Below are positions 1 to 11,097 of a stretch of DNA of 64,000 nt, in pieces. Position numbers and translations under genes: made by a program. The notes under the pieces were generated by a model that ran no database searches, was not told the origin of the DNA, and saw nothing but the letters and a program-made list of their open reading frames with translations. The first letter of the stretch is position 1. The number at the start of each line of letters is the position of its first letter. This DNA is from Staphylococcus xylosus NJ (lineage in GTDB: Bacteria; Bacillota; Bacilli; Staphylococcales; Staphylococcaceae): assembly GCF_000338275.1 (NCBI RefSeq), contig NZ_ANMR01000043.1, positions 248,001-312,000 on the forward strand. The letters are read 5' to 3'.

Positions 1-1
1 A

Positions 2-448
2 CTACGTTTTGACCACAATGGCTGTCAATTTGATATAATTGTAGAATGTGGTAAAGGTACATATATACGTACACTCGCAACAGATATAGGCAGGTCATTA
101 CATTTACCTGCACATATGTCAAAGTTAACACGTACACAGAGTGGTGGATTTGACATTAAGGACAGTTTAACTTTAAATGATGTAGCAGCATTACATGAGC
201 ATGAATCATTACAAGACAAGTTATTTCCTATAGAATATGGTTTGAAAGGATTACCACAAATTATAATTTCAGAAGAAAATATTAAGTCTAAAATTTTAAA
301 TGGACAAAAATTTGAAAAAACAATGTTCAAGCAAAATATAGACGATATGGTTACAATGGTAGATGAGCACACACACAAAGTGTTAGCAATTTATGAACCT
401 CATCCAGAAAAACTAGATGAAATTAAACCTAAAAAGGTGTTTAACTAA
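2..448 (+). CDS. truB: tRNA pseudouridine(55) synthase TruB, C-terminal part (5' end outside window)
   Basis: TruB isomerises uridine 55 in the T-loop of tRNAs. The reading frame is open from base 2, so the gene starts before the window and its catalytic Asp is not visible. Visible motifs are [12 protein letters not shown] (around bases 56-91) and the following RTQSGGF, both typical of the TruB core, then a C-terminal tail resembling a small RNA-binding extension. The internal ATG at 116 is not the start, because conserved TruB sequence continues upstream of it in frame. It ends 13 bases before ribF, whose ribosome site overlaps the truB stop, so the two are probably one operon, as in other Firmicutes. 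Confidence 0.93.
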   Translation, partial: LRFDHNGCQFDIIVECGKGTYIRTLATDIGRSLHLPAHMSKLTRTQSGGFDIKDSLTLNDVAALHEHESLQDKLFPIEYGLKGLPQIIISEENIKSKILNGQKFEKTMFKQNIDDMVTMVDEHTHKVLAIYEPHPEKLDEIKPKKVFN

Positions 449-461
449 AGGAGAAATACGC

Positions 462-1433
462 ATGAAAGTGATAGAAGTAACTCATCCAATTCAGGAAGAA
501 CAATATATAACAGAAGATGTTGCTATGGCTTTTGGATTTTTTGATGGGATGCATAAAGGCCATGCAAAAGTATTTGATATTTTAAATCAAAAAGCAGAAG
601 CTGCGAATTTAAAAAAGGCAGTAATGACATTTGATCCACATCCTTCGGTTGTATTAAATCCTAAACTAAAAAGAACTGATTATTTAACGCCGATTCAAGA
701 TAAAATAGAAATCCTAGAATCTTATGGTATTGACTATTGTATTGTCATTAATTTTTCATCTAAATTTGCAGAAGTAAGTGCTGAAGATTTTATACAAGAT
801 TATATTATCAAGAATCATGTTAAAGAAGTCATTGCTGGTTTTGACTTTACTTTTGGAAAATACGGCAAAGGTAATATGATGATTTTAGATGAAATGACTG
901 AATTTAATTCTACAGTAGTAAGCAAACAAGAAATTAATTCTGAAAAAATTTCTACTACTGATATCAGAAAATCATTGAAAACTGGAGAGTTACAAAAAGC
1001 TAATGAAGAATTAGGCTATCGCTATCGCATTAAAGGTACGGTCGTGCAAGGGGAGAAACGAGGTAGAACTATTGGTTTTCCTACAGCAAACGTACAACCA
1101 AGTGGTGATTATGTATTACCTAAGAATGGTGTTTATGCAGTTAGCATGGAAATAGGTGCGGATAAACAGATTTATAGAGGGGTAGCTAATGTAGGTGTAA
1201 AACCAACATTCCATGATCCTTCTAAAGCTCAAGTGGTAATCGAAGTGAATTTATTTGATTTTGGAGAAAACATTTATGGTGAACGCGTTACAGTATTTTG
1301 GCATCATTATTTGAGACCTGAAATTAAATTTGATGGTATTGATCCATTAGTGGAACAAATGAATAAAGATAAAGAAAAAGCAAAATACTTGTTATCGGTT
1401 GATTTTGGTGATGAAGTATCATATAATATTTAA
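462..1433 (+). CDS. ribF: Bifunctional riboflavin kinase / FAD synthetase RibF
   Basis: RibF phosphorylates riboflavin to FMN and adenylylates FMN to FAD in the cytoplasm. The protein is 323 residues, a normal length. The N-terminal nucleotidyltransferase domain carries FFDGMHKGH (about residues 26-34), the HxGH nucleotidyl-transfer signature. The C-terminal kinase domain carries RGRTIGFPTAN near residue 205, the family metal/flavin motif. The start is ATG 462 because AAAGGAG at 447-453 sits 8 bases upstream; an in-frame ATG at 417 inside truB has no such site. It follows truB directly, and rpsO follows after a structured leader. Confidence 0.95.
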   Translation: MKVIEVTHPIQEEQYITEDVAMAFGFFDGMHKGHAKVFDILNQKAEAANLKKAVMTFDPHPSVVLNPKLKRTDYLTPIQDKIEILESYGIDYCIVINFSSKFAEVSAEDFIQDYIIKNHVKEVIAGFDFTFGKYGKGNMMILDEMTEFNSTVVSKQEINSEKISTTDIRKSLKTGELQKANEELGYRYRIKGTVVQGEKRGRTIGFPTANVQPSGDYVLPKNGVYAVSMEIGADKQIYRGVANVGVKPTFHDPSKAQVVIEVNLFDFGENIYGERVTVFWHHYLRPEIKFDGIDPLVEQMNKDKEKAKYLLSVDFGDEVSYNI

Positions 1434-1536
1434 GTCGAATGTGTATAACACATTTTAGCACCTTTACCTTGGCACATCGAAACTCCGACGATTTGCTCGG
1501 ATAAAGGCGAATAAAAATTAAAGGAGGAAATTGACA
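1434..1536 (+). promoter_or_regulatory. Structured rpsO leader, candidate S15 autoregulatory RNA
   Basis: The 103 bases between ribF and rpsO contain several pairable segments: a TGTG/CACA hairpin near 1440-1452, CCGA/TCGG enclosing about eight bases near 1491-1501, and an outer pairing of CCTTTACC (1462-1469) with GGATAAAGG (1499-1507). The last segment lies just before the ribosome site AAGGAGG. Ribosomal protein S15 is known to repress its own mRNA through leader junctions in several bacteria, including Geobacillus. The match here is structural guesswork by eye, so this is a candidate only. Confidence 0.4.
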
Positions 1537-1806
1537 ATGGCAATTTCACAAGAGCGTAAAAATGAATTAATTAAAGAATACCGTACACACGAAGCGGACA
1601 CTGGATCTCCAGAAGTTCAAATCGCTGTATTAACTGCAGAAATCACTGCATTAAATGAACACTTACGTGAGCACAAAAAAGATCACCATTCACGTCGTGG
1701 ATTATTAAAAATGGTAGGTCGTCGTAGACACTTACTTAACTACTTACGTGAAAAAGATGTTCAACGTTACCGTGAATTAATTAAATCATTAGGTATCCGT
1801 CGTTAA
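1537..1806 (+). CDS. rpsO: 30S ribosomal protein S15
   Basis: S15 binds 16S rRNA early in 30S assembly. The 89-residue product is the full family length and shows the conserved run [10 protein letters not shown], then [15 protein letters not shown] and [12 protein letters not shown], the rRNA-binding helices. The ATG at 1537 follows AAAGGAGG at 1520-1527; an in-frame ATG at 1531 is too close to that site. It is followed by two inverted-repeat structures and then pnp, the usual rpsO-pnp order. S15 and PNPase are often linked because pnp mRNA can be read through from rpsO. Confidence 0.97.
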   Translation: MAISQERKNELIKEYRTHEADTGSPEVQIAVLTAEITALNEHLREHKKDHHSRRGLLKMVGRRRHLLNYLREKDVQRYRELIKSLGIRR

Positions 1807-1826
1807 TTTTAGGACGTATATTGATA

Positions 1827-1858
1827 GAGGCTGGGACATAATTAAATGTCTCAGCCTC
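1827..1858. repeat. Staphylococcal intergenic inverted repeat (GAGGCTGGGACAT type)
   Basis: GAGGCTGGGACAT (1827-1839) pairs with ATGTCTCAGCCTC (1846-1858) around a six-base loop, with one G-U pair. This dyad recurs between genes in many staphylococcal chromosomes. No clear T-run follows, so terminator function is less certain than for the second dyad downstream. Confidence 0.7.
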
Positions 1859-1991
1859 AACTTTGATATAGGCACCGACAGATTTGAAAAAGTATTTGTA
1901 AAACATACTACTGTTAATGTAAATGACTTAATTTATGGTGTAAGTAGTGTTTATACAAGAATTTAAACGCTTTTTCTACTCATCTTTGATA

Positions 1992-2048
1992 GGGGTGGGA
2001 TAATGAAATCTTAGTTGAATTATTAGATTTCTGTCCTGCTCCTTTTTT
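1992..2048 (+). terminator. Terminator after rpsO, related inverted repeat
   Basis: GGGGTGGGA...GAAATC (1992-2010) pairs imperfectly with GATTTCTGTCCTGCTCC (2026-2042), followed by six T. It looks like a degenerate second member of the intergenic dyad family. The rest of the 342-base rpsO-pnp gap is AT-rich with no gene. Confidence 0.65.
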
Positions 2049-2148
2049 ATAATTAGAAGTGAGCATTTTTAAAAAATAATATACTAATATAAAAATTTTC
2101 TAAGAAATGATATGATAGTACTATTAGATATATGAGAGGAGATTTGTA

Positions 2149-4242
2149 ATGTCTCAAGAGAAAAAAGTTTTTAAAACTGAATGGGCAAACAGATCATTGA
2201 CGATTGAAACTGGTCAACTTGCTAAACAAGCCAATGGTGCTGTACTCGTTCGTTATGGTGATACAGTTGTCTTATCAACTGCGGTTGCTTCAAAAGAACC
2301 GCGCGATGGGGACTTCTTCCCATTAATGGTTAATTATGAAGAAAAAATGTATGCTGCTGGTAAAATTCCAGGAGGATTCAAGAAACGCGAAGGTCGCCCA
2401 AGTGATGAAGCGACATTAACTGCGCGCTTAATCGACAGACCAATTCGTCCATTATTCCCTAAAGGTTATAAATATGACGTTCAAATCATGAATACTGTAT
2501 TAAGTGCAGACCCTGATTGTTCGCCTGAAATGGCAGCAATGATAGGTTCATCAATGGCATTAAGTGTTTCTGATATTCCATTCCAAGGACCAATTGCTGG
2601 TGTGAATGTTGGTTATATCGATGGAGAGTACATTATCAATCCAACAGTTGCACAAAAAGAAGTATCACGTTTAGACTTAGAAGTTGCTGGTCATAAAGAC
2701 GCTGTAAACATGGTTGAAGCTGGTGCTAGTGAGATAACTGAAAGTGAAATGTTAGATGCCATTTTCTTCGGACATAGTGAAATCCAACGTTTAGTTAATT
2801 TCCAACAAGAAATTGTAGATCATATTCAACCTGAGAAGAAAGCATTTGTTCCTGTTGAAAAAGATGAATCCCTTGTAGAAAAAGTTACTCAATTGACTGA
2901 AGCAAATGGTTTGAAAGATGCTGTTTTAACATTTGATAAACAACAACGTGATATTAACTTAGATAATTTAAAAGAAAAAGTTGCAGCTGAATTTATTGAT
3001 GAAACTGATGCTGACAATGAAGCTTTAATTAAAGAAGTTAATAGCATATTGAATGACTTAGTTAAAGAAGAAGTAAGAAGATTAATTGCAGATGAAAAAA
3101 TCAGACCAGATGGCCGTAAGACGGATGAAATTCGCCCACTAGAATCTGAAGTTGGTGTGTTACCGAGAGCACATGGTTCGGGATTATTTACACGCGGACA
3201 AACACAAGCACTTTCAGTATTAACGTTAGGCTCTATGAGCGAATATCAAATTCTGGATGGTTTAGGCGAAGAAGAACAAAAACGCTTTATGCATCATTAT
3301 AATTTCCCTAACTATTCAGTAGGCGAAACAGGGCCAGTACGTTCTCCAGGACGTCGTGAAATCGGGCATGGTGCTCTAGGTGAACGTGCTCTAAGCCATA
3401 TTATTCCTGATGTAAAAGATTTCCCTTACACTGTGAGAATTGTAAGTGAAGTTTTAGAATCAAATGGTTCTTCATCACAAGCGTCAATTTGTGGTTCTAC
3501 ATTAGCATTAATGGATGCAGGTGTACCAATTAAAGCGCCAGTAGCAGGTATTGCGATGGGTCTAGTAACACGCGATGATAGTTATACTATCTTAACTGAT
3601 ATTCAAGGCATGGAAGATGCATTAGGCGATATGGACTTTAAAGTTGCCGGAACTTCTGAAGGTATTACTGCTATTCAAATGGATATCAAAATTGATGGTT
3701 TAACAAAAGAAATTATTAAAGAAGCTTTAGAGCAAGCACGCGTAGGTCGCCTTGCTATTCTAGATCATATGTTACAAACAATCGATACACCACGTAACGA
3801 ATTAAGTGCATTTGCGCCAAAAGTAGTAACTATGACAATTAAACCTGAAAAAATTAGAGACGTAATTGGACCTGGTGGTAAGAAAATCAATGAAATTATT
3901 GATGAAACTGGTGTTAAATTAGACATTGAACAAGACGGTACAATATTCATTGGCGCTGTCGATAAAGACGCGATTGATCGCGCGCGTAATATTATAGAAG
4001 ATATCACACGTGAAGCAGAAGTTGGCCAAGTATACGAAGGTAAAGTAAAACGTATTGAGAAATACGGTGCTTTTGTTGAATTATTCCCAGGTAAAGATGC
4101 GCTTGTTCACATTTCACAAATTGCTAATGAACGCATTGAAAAAGTAGAAGATGTGTTGAAAGTTGGAGACACATTTAAAATAAAAGTAACTGAAATTGAT
4201 AAACAAGGACGCGTTAATGCATCACATAAAGTCTTGTTGTAA
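2149..4242 (+). CDS. pnp: Polyribonucleotide nucleotidyltransferase (PNPase)
   Basis: PNPase degrades RNA 3' to 5' phosphorolytically and can add tails; it is a homotrimer in the RNA decay machinery. At 697 residues it is full length: two RNase PH-like domains (roughly 1-230 and 310-540, the second with [11 protein letters not shown]-like sequence and [10 protein letters not shown]), a KH domain with [11 protein letters not shown] near 568-580, and a C-terminal S1 domain ending [16 protein letters not shown] 2149 follows GAGAGGAG. It stands between rpsO and rnjB, so a phosphorolytic and a hydrolytic RNase gene are adjacent. Confidence 0.97.
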   Translation: MSQEKKVFKTEWANRSLTIETGQLAKQANGAVLVRYGDTVVLSTAVASKEPRDGDFFPLMVNYEEKMYAAGKIPGGFKKREGRPSDEATLTARLIDRPIRPLFPKGYKYDVQIMNTVLSADPDCSPEMAAMIGSSMALSVSDIPFQGPIAGVNVGYIDGEYIINPTVAQKEVSRLDLEVAGHKDAVNMVEAGASEITESEMLDAIFFGHSEIQRLVNFQQEIVDHIQPEKKAFVPVEKDESLVEKVTQLTEANGLKDAVLTFDKQQRDINLDNLKEKVAAEFIDETDADNEALIKEVNSILNDLVKEEVRRLIADEKIRPDGRKTDEIRPLESEVGVLPRAHGSGLFTRGQTQALSVLTLGSMSEYQILDGLGEEEQKRFMHHYNFPNYSVGETGPVRSPGRREIGHGALGERALSHIIPDVKDFPYTVRIVSEVLESNGSSSQASICGSTLALMDAGVPIKAPVAGIAMGLVTRDDSYTILTDIQGMEDALGDMDFKVAGTSEGITAIQMDIKIDGLTKEIIKEALEQARVGRLAILDHMLQTIDTPRNELSAFAPKVVTMTIKPEKIRDVIGPGGKKINEIIDETGVKLDIEQDGTIFIGAVDKDAIDRARNIIEDITREAEVGQVYEGKVKRIEKYGAFVELFPGKDALVHISQIANERIEKVEDVLKVGDTFKIKVTEIDKQGRVNASHKVLL

Positions 4243-4276
4243 AACCAAAATCTAAATACATTGAATTTTTAATTAG

Positions 4277-4370
4277 AGGCTAGTCATTGATTTGTGCTTT
4301 TATAGTAGAATGCCGTTAATTCTATTGTAAAAGCATGCTTAAAATCAGTATACACTAGTTTCTTTTTTAT
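4277..4370 (+). terminator. Long imperfect hairpin after pnp
   Basis: An 18-base arm at 4294-4311 pairs with 4319-4336, nested inside CTAGT/ACTAG arms (about 4280 and 4355), then TTTCTTTTTT. This is a probable pnp terminator in a 414-base gap. The rest of the gap is very AT-rich and carries no recognisable gene or motif. Confidence 0.6.
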
Positions 4371-4656
4371 TATATAAAGGTCAATGATTACATTTTTAAG
4401 ATAAAGTTATACATAAAATTACAATATTAGGTAATTGTTGCCATGCAACATATAATTAATATTAAATATTTTTTGTTATTATAAAAATTTGACTTAATTT
4501 TCTGTACAAGCAATTTAAGTTAATGGAATTATGATTACATTTATAAGTTTTTAAGCTATATCAGTTATTACTTTAATAGTGTACATAATGCCTATTTTAA
4601 CTTATAATAAATTATGAGTTTATATATGGACGGGAATTTAAATAGGAGGTAACATT

Positions 4657-6330
4657 TTGAGTTTAATAAAGAAAAATAATAAAAATATTCGCATCATTCC
4701 ACTCGGCGGAGTTGGAGAAATAGCGAAAAATATGTATATCGTCGAAGTAGATGACGAAATGTTCATGCTTGACGCTGGCTTAATGTTCCCAGAAGATGAG
4801 ATGTTAGGTGTAGATATTGTTATACCAGACATTCAATATGTTATTGAGAACAAAGATAAATTAAAAGGGATCTTCTTAACACATGGTCATGAACATGCAA
4901 TCGGTGCTGTCACGTATGTTTTAGAACAAGTTGATGCGCCAGTTTATGGTTCAAAGCTTACAATTGCTTTAATTAAGGAGAATATGAAAGCTCGCAACAT
5001 TAATAAAAAAGTAAGATATTATACAGTTAATAATGAATCTATTATGCGTTTCAAAGGTGTTAATGTAACGTTCTTTGATACGACACACAGTATCCCAGAT
5101 AGTTTAGGTGTGTGCATTCATACTTCATACGGGGCAATTGTATATACAGGTGAATTTAAATTTGACCAAAGTTTACAAGGACATTATGCACCAGACTTAA
5201 AGAAAATGACTGAAATTGGAGAAGCAGGTGTGTTTGCATTAATCAGTGATTCTACTGAAGCAGAAAAACCTGGATACAATACACCAGAAAATGTAATTGA
5301 ATCACACATGTATGATGCCTTTACAAAAGTGAAAGGTCGATTGATTGTGTCCTGCTATGCATCTAATTTTATTCGCATTCAACAAGTTTTAAATCTTGCA
5401 CAAAGATTAAATAGAAAAGTATCATTTTTAGGTCGTTCATTGGAGAGTTCTTTCAATACTGCTAGAAAAATGGGATACTTTGATATATCAAAAGACTTAT
5501 TAATTCCAATTAATGAAGTTGAGAATTATCCTAAAAATGAAGTTATTATTATTGCTACTGGTATGCAAGGTGAGCCTGTAGAAGCTTTAAGCCAAATGGC
5601 TCAGAAAAAACACAAAATAATGAATATTGAACCAGGAGATTCTGTATTTTTAGCTATTACCGCTTCTGCTAATATGGAAGTGATTGTCGGAAATACACTT
5701 AATGAATTAGTACGTGCTGGTGCAGAGATTATTCCAAATAGTAAAAAGATTCACACTTCAAGCCATGGTTGTATGGAAGAATTGAAAATGATGATTAATA
5801 TTATGAAACCTCAGTACTTTATTCCAGTTAACGGCGAATTTAAAATGCAAATTGCACACGCTAAATTAGCAAATGAAGCAGGCGTGCAACCTGAAAAAAT
5901 CTTTCTTGTTGAAAAAGGCGACGTAGTTAATTACGATGGGGAAGAAATGATTTTAAATGAAAAAGTTCACTCTGGTAATGTACTAATTGATGGTATCGGG
6001 GTCGGTGATGTTGGCAATATCGTGCTAAGAGATCGTCACCTGCTAGCGGAAGATGGTATCTTTATCGCAGTTGTAACACTTGATCCTAAAAACAGACGAA
6101 TTGCAGCAGGTCCAGAAATTCAATCTAGAGGTTTCGTATATGTTAGAGAAAGTGAAGCCTTATTAAATGAAGCTGAAGAAAAAGTCCGTGAAATCGTTGA
6201 GCTAGGCTTACAAGAAAAACGCATCGAATGGTCTGAAATCAAACAAAACATGCGCGATCAAATTAGCAAACTTTTATTTGAAAATACAAAACGTCGTCCA
6301 ATGATTATTCCAGTAATTTCTGAAATTTAA
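4657..6330 (+). CDS. rnjB: Ribonuclease J2
   Basis: RNase J enzymes are metallo-beta-lactamase/beta-CASP RNases acting in mRNA decay and rRNA maturation; J1 and J2 form a complex. The product is 557 residues, start TTG after AGGAGG at 4644-4649. The beta-lactamase core begins with [12 protein letters not shown]. The metal-binding motif reads [10 protein letters not shown] instead of the THGHEDHIGG typical of J1, so two ligand positions are changed. That degeneracy is typical of staphylococcal J2, whose own nuclease activity is weak, and supports the J2 call. The gene is preceded by a strong hairpin and followed by another, so it is likely monocistronic. Confidence 0.93.
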   Translation: MSLIKKNNKNIRIIPLGGVGEIAKNMYIVEVDDEMFMLDAGLMFPEDEMLGVDIVIPDIQYVIENKDKLKGIFLTHGHEHAIGAVTYVLEQVDAPVYGSKLTIALIKENMKARNINKKVRYYTVNNESIMRFKGVNVTFFDTTHSIPDSLGVCIHTSYGAIVYTGEFKFDQSLQGHYAPDLKKMTEIGEAGVFALISDSTEAEKPGYNTPENVIESHMYDAFTKVKGRLIVSCYASNFIRIQQVLNLAQRLNRKVSFLGRSLESSFNTARKMGYFDISKDLLIPINEVENYPKNEVIIIATGMQGEPVEALSQMAQKKHKIMNIEPGDSVFLAITASANMEVIVGNTLNELVRAGAEIIPNSKKIHTSSHGCMEELKMMINIMKPQYFIPVNGEFKMQIAHAKLANEAGVQPEKIFLVEKGDVVNYDGEEMILNEKVHSGNVLIDGIGVGDVGNIVLRDRHLLAEDGIFIAVVTLDPKNRRIAAGPEIQSRGFVYVRESEALLNEAEEKVREIVELGLQEKRIEWSEIKQNMRDQISKLLFENTKRRPMIIPVISEI

Positions 6331-6347
6331 TAATTCCTGTACTAAAC

Positions 6348-6475
6348 AAAGAGGTTAAGACAAGCGCTTAGGTAAATATTTTAAAAGGTAAAATGTGATT
6401 GAATGTTTTTGAAGTGAATGACATTCATGCGACCTTTGAAATGGCTATAGGCGTTAAATGTCTTACCTCTTTTAT
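6348..6475 (+). terminator. Terminator-like long-range dyad after rnjB
   Basis: AAAGAGGTTAAGACA (from 6348) pairs with TGTCTTACCTCTTTT (ending about 6474) across a long, partly folded loop. The 3' arm ends in T-rich DNA. Nothing else is recognisable in the 300-base gap before ftsK. Confidence 0.5.
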
Positions 6476-6630
6476 GTTATTATAGATAGAAAGATTAAAT
6501 ATTAATCATACATAAATTTACATATATTTAACTGATGAAATTATTATTGCCAATATGAAATAATCTATTTTATACAGTAGTGTGTGAATATATACTGATT
6601 TTGAGCACAGTCGAAGAAAAGGTGGTAAAT

Positions 6631-9081
6631 TTGGCACAAACAAAAAAGAGACAAACAACAAAAAGAAAACCTACTAATACAAGAAAGAAAACTACTAACA
6701 ATAAGAAAAAGCAAGGGGATAGTCCGTTAAGATATATTGTGGCAATAGCTATATTTGTAATAGTGACGTTAGGTGCCTTTCAACTTGGTATTATTGGAAC
6801 TATGATAGATAGTTTCTTTAATTATTTATTTGGTATAAGTAGATTCTTAACATACATTCTTATTTTAATAGGCACAGTTTTTATTACATATTATAAAGCT
6901 CTACCTAAAACTAGACGTACTGTTGGCGCATTTGTATTACAAGTAGCTTTACTATTAGTTACTCATATTATCTTTTACTTTACACATAAAGCTCAGGCCC
7001 AACGTGAACCAGTTTTATCTTTCGTATATAAATCTTATGAGCATTCTAATTTTCCAGTATTTGGGGGCGGTTTAATAGGTCATTACCTGTTAGCATTGTT
7101 TATACCGCTTATATCTATTGTGGGTATTATTATAGTGACGATACTACTAATCGCTTCAAGTGTAATTTTATTACTTAAGCAAAAACATCGTGACGTATCA
7201 AAGTTACTATTTGAAAAGCTGAAGGTTAAAAGTAAAGATGCTTCGGAAAATTATCAAGAGCGACGTAAACAGAATAAAGTGAAAAAAGAAGCCAAAGCGC
7301 GTGTTAAAGCTGAAAAAAAAGCAGAACAACAAGCAAGAACTGAAGCGCAAAAATCAGATGACAATGTTACAGATGTTAGCGATTTAAAAGAAATTCCTAA
7401 TTCAAAATCTGAGCAACTACAATCTATCCCTATATACGGACATAGTGATAGTGAAGATGACCATAAGCAAACCTCAGAAAAACCTATAGGTAAACGTACT
7501 AAACGCATGTTTGATCAAGAAGGACAGCTAAATCAAACAGCAACACAACAAACCACTAACTCAAATCAAGCATCACTCGATCAACAAATAGATGATATGG
7601 AGTCCGAACAAAGTGAACAAGGTGAAACAATTAATTCAATTTCTGAAGCAGGAGAAGTGGAAAATGAAGCATATACGCTACCTCCACTCACTTTGCTAAA
7701 GCAACCAACTAAACAAAAAGCTACTTCTAAAGCAGAAGTTCAGAAAAAAGGACAACTATTGGAAACGACGCTTAAGAACTTTGGTGTTGATGCGAGAGTT
7801 ACGCAAATAAAAATAGGACCGGCAGTGACACAATATGAAATTCAACCAGCACAAGGGGTTAAAGTTAGTAAAATTGTTAACTTGCATAATGATATTGCAC
7901 TCGCACTTGCTGCTAAAGATATTCGTATAGAAGCGCCAATACCTGGTCGCTCTGCTGTTGGTATTGAGGTTCCTAATGATAAGATTTCTCTTGTTTCATT
8001 AAAAGAAGTTTTAGATGAAAAATTCCCTGCTAAAAATAAATTAGAAGTGGGCTTAGGCAGAGATATATCAGGCGATCCTATTACAGTAGAATTAAACAAA
8101 ATGCCACATATGCTTGTTGCAGGTTCAACAGGAAGTGGTAAGTCTGTTTGTATCAACGGAATAATTACAAGTATTTTACTTAATGCTAAACCACATGAGG
8201 TAAAACTTATGTTAATTGACCCAAAAATGGTAGAATTGAACATATACAATGGTATTCCTCACTTACTGATACCAGTTGTGACTAATCCTCACAAAGCATC
8301 ACAGGCATTAGAAAAAGTAGTTGCTGAAATGGAACGTCGTTATGATTTATTCCAACACTCTTCAACTAGAAATATAGAAGGTTATAATGAGGCAATTAGA
8401 CGCCAAAATGCTGAATTAGAAGAAAAACAATCAGAATTACCGTATATTGTTGTTATTGTTGATGAATTGGCAGACTTAATGATGGTTGCTGGTAAAGAGG
8501 TAGAAAATGCTATTCAACGTATTACGCAGATGGCACGTGCAGCCGGTATTCATTTAATTATTGCAACGCAAAGACCTTCTGTAGATGTAATTACTGGTTT
8601 GATTAAAAATAATATACCATCTAGAATAGCTTTTGCAGTAAGTTCGCAAATCGACTCTCGTACGATTATTGATAGTGCTGGCGCCGATAAATTATTAGGT
8701 AAAGGTGACATGTTATATGTTGCTAACGGTGGATCTACTAGAACACGTGTACAAGGCGCATTTTTAAGTGACCAAGAAGTACAAGATGTTGTTAATTATG
8801 TCGTAGAACAGCAAAAAGCCAATTATGTAAAAGAAATGGAACCAGATGCACCAGTTGATAAATCAGAAATGAAAAGTGAAGATGCACTTTATGATGAAGC
8901 ATATTTATTTGTGTTAGAACAGCAAAAAGCGAGTACTTCTTTATTACAAAGACAATTCAGAATTGGTTATAACCGAGCTTCAAGATTAATGGACGATTTA
9001 GAACGTAATCAAGTTATTGGACCACAAAAAGGTAGTAAACCTAGACAAATTTTAGTGGATATTGATAGTGATGAGGTGTAA
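6631..9081 (+). CDS. ftsK: DNA translocase FtsK/SpoIIIE
   Basis: FtsK pumps chromosomal DNA at the septum during division. The product is 816 residues from TTG 6631, chosen because AAAGGTGG (6618-6625) precedes it; the frame is open further upstream to 6580 without a ribosome site. There is a lysine-rich N-terminus, four hydrophobic segments (roughly 40-190), and a charged, Gln-rich linker (about 200-370). The motor follows with Walker [10 protein letters not shown] (near 500) and Walker [15 protein letters not shown]-terminal gamma winged-helix domain ([19 protein letters not shown]) reads KOPS/SRS DNA. The GntR gene begins 2 bases later. Confidence 0.95.
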   Translation: MAQTKKRQTTKRKPTNTRKKTTNNKKKQGDSPLRYIVAIAIFVIVTLGAFQLGIIGTMIDSFFNYLFGISRFLTYILILIGTVFITYYKALPKTRRTVGAFVLQVALLLVTHIIFYFTHKAQAQREPVLSFVYKSYEHSNFPVFGGGLIGHYLLALFIPLISIVGIIIVTILLIASSVILLLKQKHRDVSKLLFEKLKVKSKDASENYQERRKQNKVKKEAKARVKAEKKAEQQARTEAQKSDDNVTDVSDLKEIPNSKSEQLQSIPIYGHSDSEDDHKQTSEKPIGKRTKRMFDQEGQLNQTATQQTTNSNQASLDQQIDDMESEQSEQGETINSISEAGEVENEAYTLPPLTLLKQPTKQKATSKAEVQKKGQLLETTLKNFGVDARVTQIKIGPAVTQYEIQPAQGVKVSKIVNLHNDIALALAAKDIRIEAPIPGRSAVGIEVPNDKISLVSLKEVLDEKFPAKNKLEVGLGRDISGDPITVELNKMPHMLVAGSTGSGKSVCINGIITSILLNAKPHEVKLMLIDPKMVELNIYNGIPHLLIPVVTNPHKASQALEKVVAEMERRYDLFQHSSTRNIEGYNEAIRRQNAELEEKQSELPYIVVIVDELADLMMVAGKEVENAIQRITQMARAAGIHLIIATQRPSVDVITGLIKNNIPSRIAFAVSSQIDSRTIIDSAGADKLLGKGDMLYVANGGSTRTRVQGAFLSDQEVQDVVNYVVEQQKANYVKEMEPDAPVDKSEMKSEDALYDEAYLFVLEQQKASTSLLQRQFRIGYNRASRLMDDLERNQVIGPQKGSKPRQILVDIDSDEV

Positions 9082-9083
9082 AT

Positions 9084-9797
9084 ATGGAATTAACTTCAGT
9101 TTATAAAGTAAAAGAATGGATGATTCAACAAATTAAGGAAGGCAAATTACAACATGGTGAGCCACTTCCGAGTAATTTAGCCATAGCAAGAACCTTAAAA
9201 GTAAAAACAGATGACGTTTATGATGCAGTAGACGAATTAATTACTGAACAAGTATTATCCAATAATTTAGAAGAAGGTGCACGTGTTAAATCACTGCATC
9301 CATTCTATTACCCATTAGGAGAAGTTGTAAGTATTAGTAGAATGATTAAAGATCAAGGTTACACACCAGGGACAGAATATATTAGTTTTGATGAAAAACC
9401 TGCGACCTCTTTAGATTCTAAAAGATTAAATACTACAGACAAGGCGCCTGTTACAATTATAGAACGTTTAAGAACTGCAGATAGAAAACCAGTCGTTTAC
9501 TGTTTAGATAAAGTGCCTGCAAATTATCTAACTTGTGCACAATACCAAAGTAGTGATGAGTCACTTTTAGGTGCAATTGAAGCTTATACAAATAAAAAAG
9601 TTTCATATGCAGATACTGAAATGGAAGCGATTAGTTATGAGCCACATATCTCAGATCTCTTAGGAGCTTCACCACATGAAGGACTCATGTTGTTAAAATT
9701 AGTGCATTATGATACAGATGATCAACCAATATTATATTCATTTAATTATTTCAAAAGTAGTTTAGTTACGTTTAAAACGGTTAAAAATAGATTATAA
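9084..9797 (+). CDS. GntR family transcriptional regulator with UTRA domain
   Basis: The 237-residue protein has an N-terminal winged helix (residues 5-70; HGEPLPSNLAIARTLKV is the GntR recognition region, although the usual PSER run is altered to PSNL) and a C-terminal UTRA ligand-binding domain (about 85-230; VTIIERLRTADRKPV, then ILYSFNYFKSS). UTRA domains usually bind sugar phosphates or similar small molecules; the ligand here is unknown. It starts 2 bases after ftsK and is followed by the M16 peptidase-like pair. The gene is conserved at this locus in staphylococci and bacilli, so it is not specific to an adjacent sugar operon. Confidence 0.88.
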   Translation: MELTSVYKVKEWMIQQIKEGKLQHGEPLPSNLAIARTLKVKTDDVYDAVDELITEQVLSNNLEEGARVKSLHPFYYPLGEVVSISRMIKDQGYTPGTEYISFDEKPATSLDSKRLNTTDKAPVTIIERLRTADRKPVVYCLDKVPANYLTCAQYQSSDESLLGAIEAYTNKKVSYADTEMEAISYEPHISDLLGASPHEGLMLLKLVHYDTDDQPILYSFNYFKSSLVTFKTVKNRL

Positions 9798-9828
9798 TAA
9801 TAAATTTATGAAAGTGAGGTATGACAAT

Positions 9829-11097
9829 TTGAAAATAGAAAACCCACAGAAAGATTTACATGTTAAAGTATTGCCGACAACAAAATTTAAAACCACAACG
9901 ATTACGCTTAAATTTATGGCACCGTTAGACAGCCAAACAATGACTGCGCGATCTATTTTAAGTAAAATTTTAGTACGTGCTACAAAGCAATGGCCATCAG
10001 ATAAGGATTTTAATCGACACTTATCTCATTTATATGGTGCGTATGTTAATAGTTTTGTTTCCAAATTTAAAGATAAGCATGTTATTACCATATCTTTAGA
10101 ATTAGTAAATGAACGTTATTTAAAAGATCAAACACCGCTTTTTGAAAAAGGCTTAGAATTGCTTAAAGAAATGATATACAATCCTTTAATATCAGATAAT
10201 AAATTTGATGAAACATTTGTCGCTCAAGAAAAATCGTTATTATCAAAAAAATTAAATGCTATGATCGACAACAAATCACAAATTTCATTTTTGAACTTAT
10301 TGAAATATATGTTTGGGGAACAACCATATCGACATTTAGCAACTGGGCAAATTGAATACATAGCTGACATTACATCTGAAAATCTATATCATACATATCA
10401 ATCTATGTTGGAAAATGACTACTGTGCAGTATATGTGGTAGGCAACGTAGATGAACAACAGGTGAAATCCCAAATCCAAACATATTTTAATATTAATTCA
10501 TTCTCTTTTGAATTATCACAGTCTACTCCAATAGGACAAGACCATAATACACCTCAAGTTATAGTAGAAACAGACGATGTCGATCAAGCTAAGTTAAATA
10601 TGGGTTTTAAATTACCAGCAAAATACGGAGATCCAGAGTATTTTGCGATGATTGTTTTTAATGTTATGTTTGGCGGCGATCCATCTTCCGTATTGTTTAA
10701 TGAAGTACGAGAAAAGCAAAGTTTAGCATATTCCATCCATTCCCAAATAGACGCAAAAAATGGTTTTTTATTTGTATTAAGTGGTGTTTCAACCGATAAA
10801 TATGAAATTGCTAAAGAGACGATTGTATCTGAATTTGAGAAATTCCAACAAGGGGATTTTGAAGAAGAGAAGATAGCTCTTGCTAAAAAAGTGATACTAT
10901 CTCAAAGACAAGAATCTCATGATAGAGCTAAAAGTATTATAGAAATCATGAATAACAACATATTATTAGATGAACCGATGTCGGAAGAAAGTTATATTTC
11001 GGGGATTCAAAACGTTAATAAATCAGATATCCAACAACTAGCACAGGCAACTACATTAGATACAATATATATTTTGACAAAAGGAGGCGATGACTAA
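9829..11097 (+). CDS. M16 peptidase-like protein, YmfF family (apparently inactive)
   Basis: The protein is 422 residues from TTG 9829, preceded by GAGGT at 9816-9820; an in-frame ATG at 9808 has no ribosome site. Fold features of M16 (insulinase-type) peptidases are present, including GGDPSSVLFNEVREKQSLAYS in the second half (the C-terminal R/Y motif). The HxxEH zinc motif expected in the first half is absent. The downstream neighbour has it, so the pair resembles heterodimeric M16 proteins in which one subunit is catalytic and the other structural. It overlaps the next start (ATGA at 11097), implying translational coupling. Substrate unknown. Confidence 0.85.
   Translation: MKIENPQKDLHVKVLPTTKFKTTTITLKFMAPLDSQTMTARSILSKILVRATKQWPSDKDFNRHLSHLYGAYVNSFVSKFKDKHVITISLELVNERYLKDQTPLFEKGLELLKEMIYNPLISDNKFDETFVAQEKSLLSKKLNAMIDNKSQISFLNLLKYMFGEQPYRHLATGQIEYIADITSENLYHTYQSMLENDYCAVYVVGNVDEQQVKSQIQTYFNINSFSFELSQSTPIGQDHNTPQVIVETDDVDQAKLNMGFKLPAKYGDPEYFAMIVFNVMFGGDPSSVLFNEVREKQSLAYSIHSQIDAKNGFLFVLSGVSTDKYEIAKETIVSEFEKFQQGDFEEEKIALAKKVILSQRQESHDRAKSIIEIMNNNILLDEPMSEESYISGIQNVNKSDIQQLAQATTLDTIYILTKGGDD

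Noticed and set aside
2091-2105. CodY-like AATTTTCTAAGAAAT before pnp
   Set aside because: 12 of 15 matches in very AT-rich DNA without a metabolic reason; likely chance.
3765-4007. Minus-strand open frame inside pnp
   Set aside because: It lies antisense to conserved PNPase KH-domain coding sequence, has no ribosome site and encodes no recognisable protein; a by-product of codon composition.
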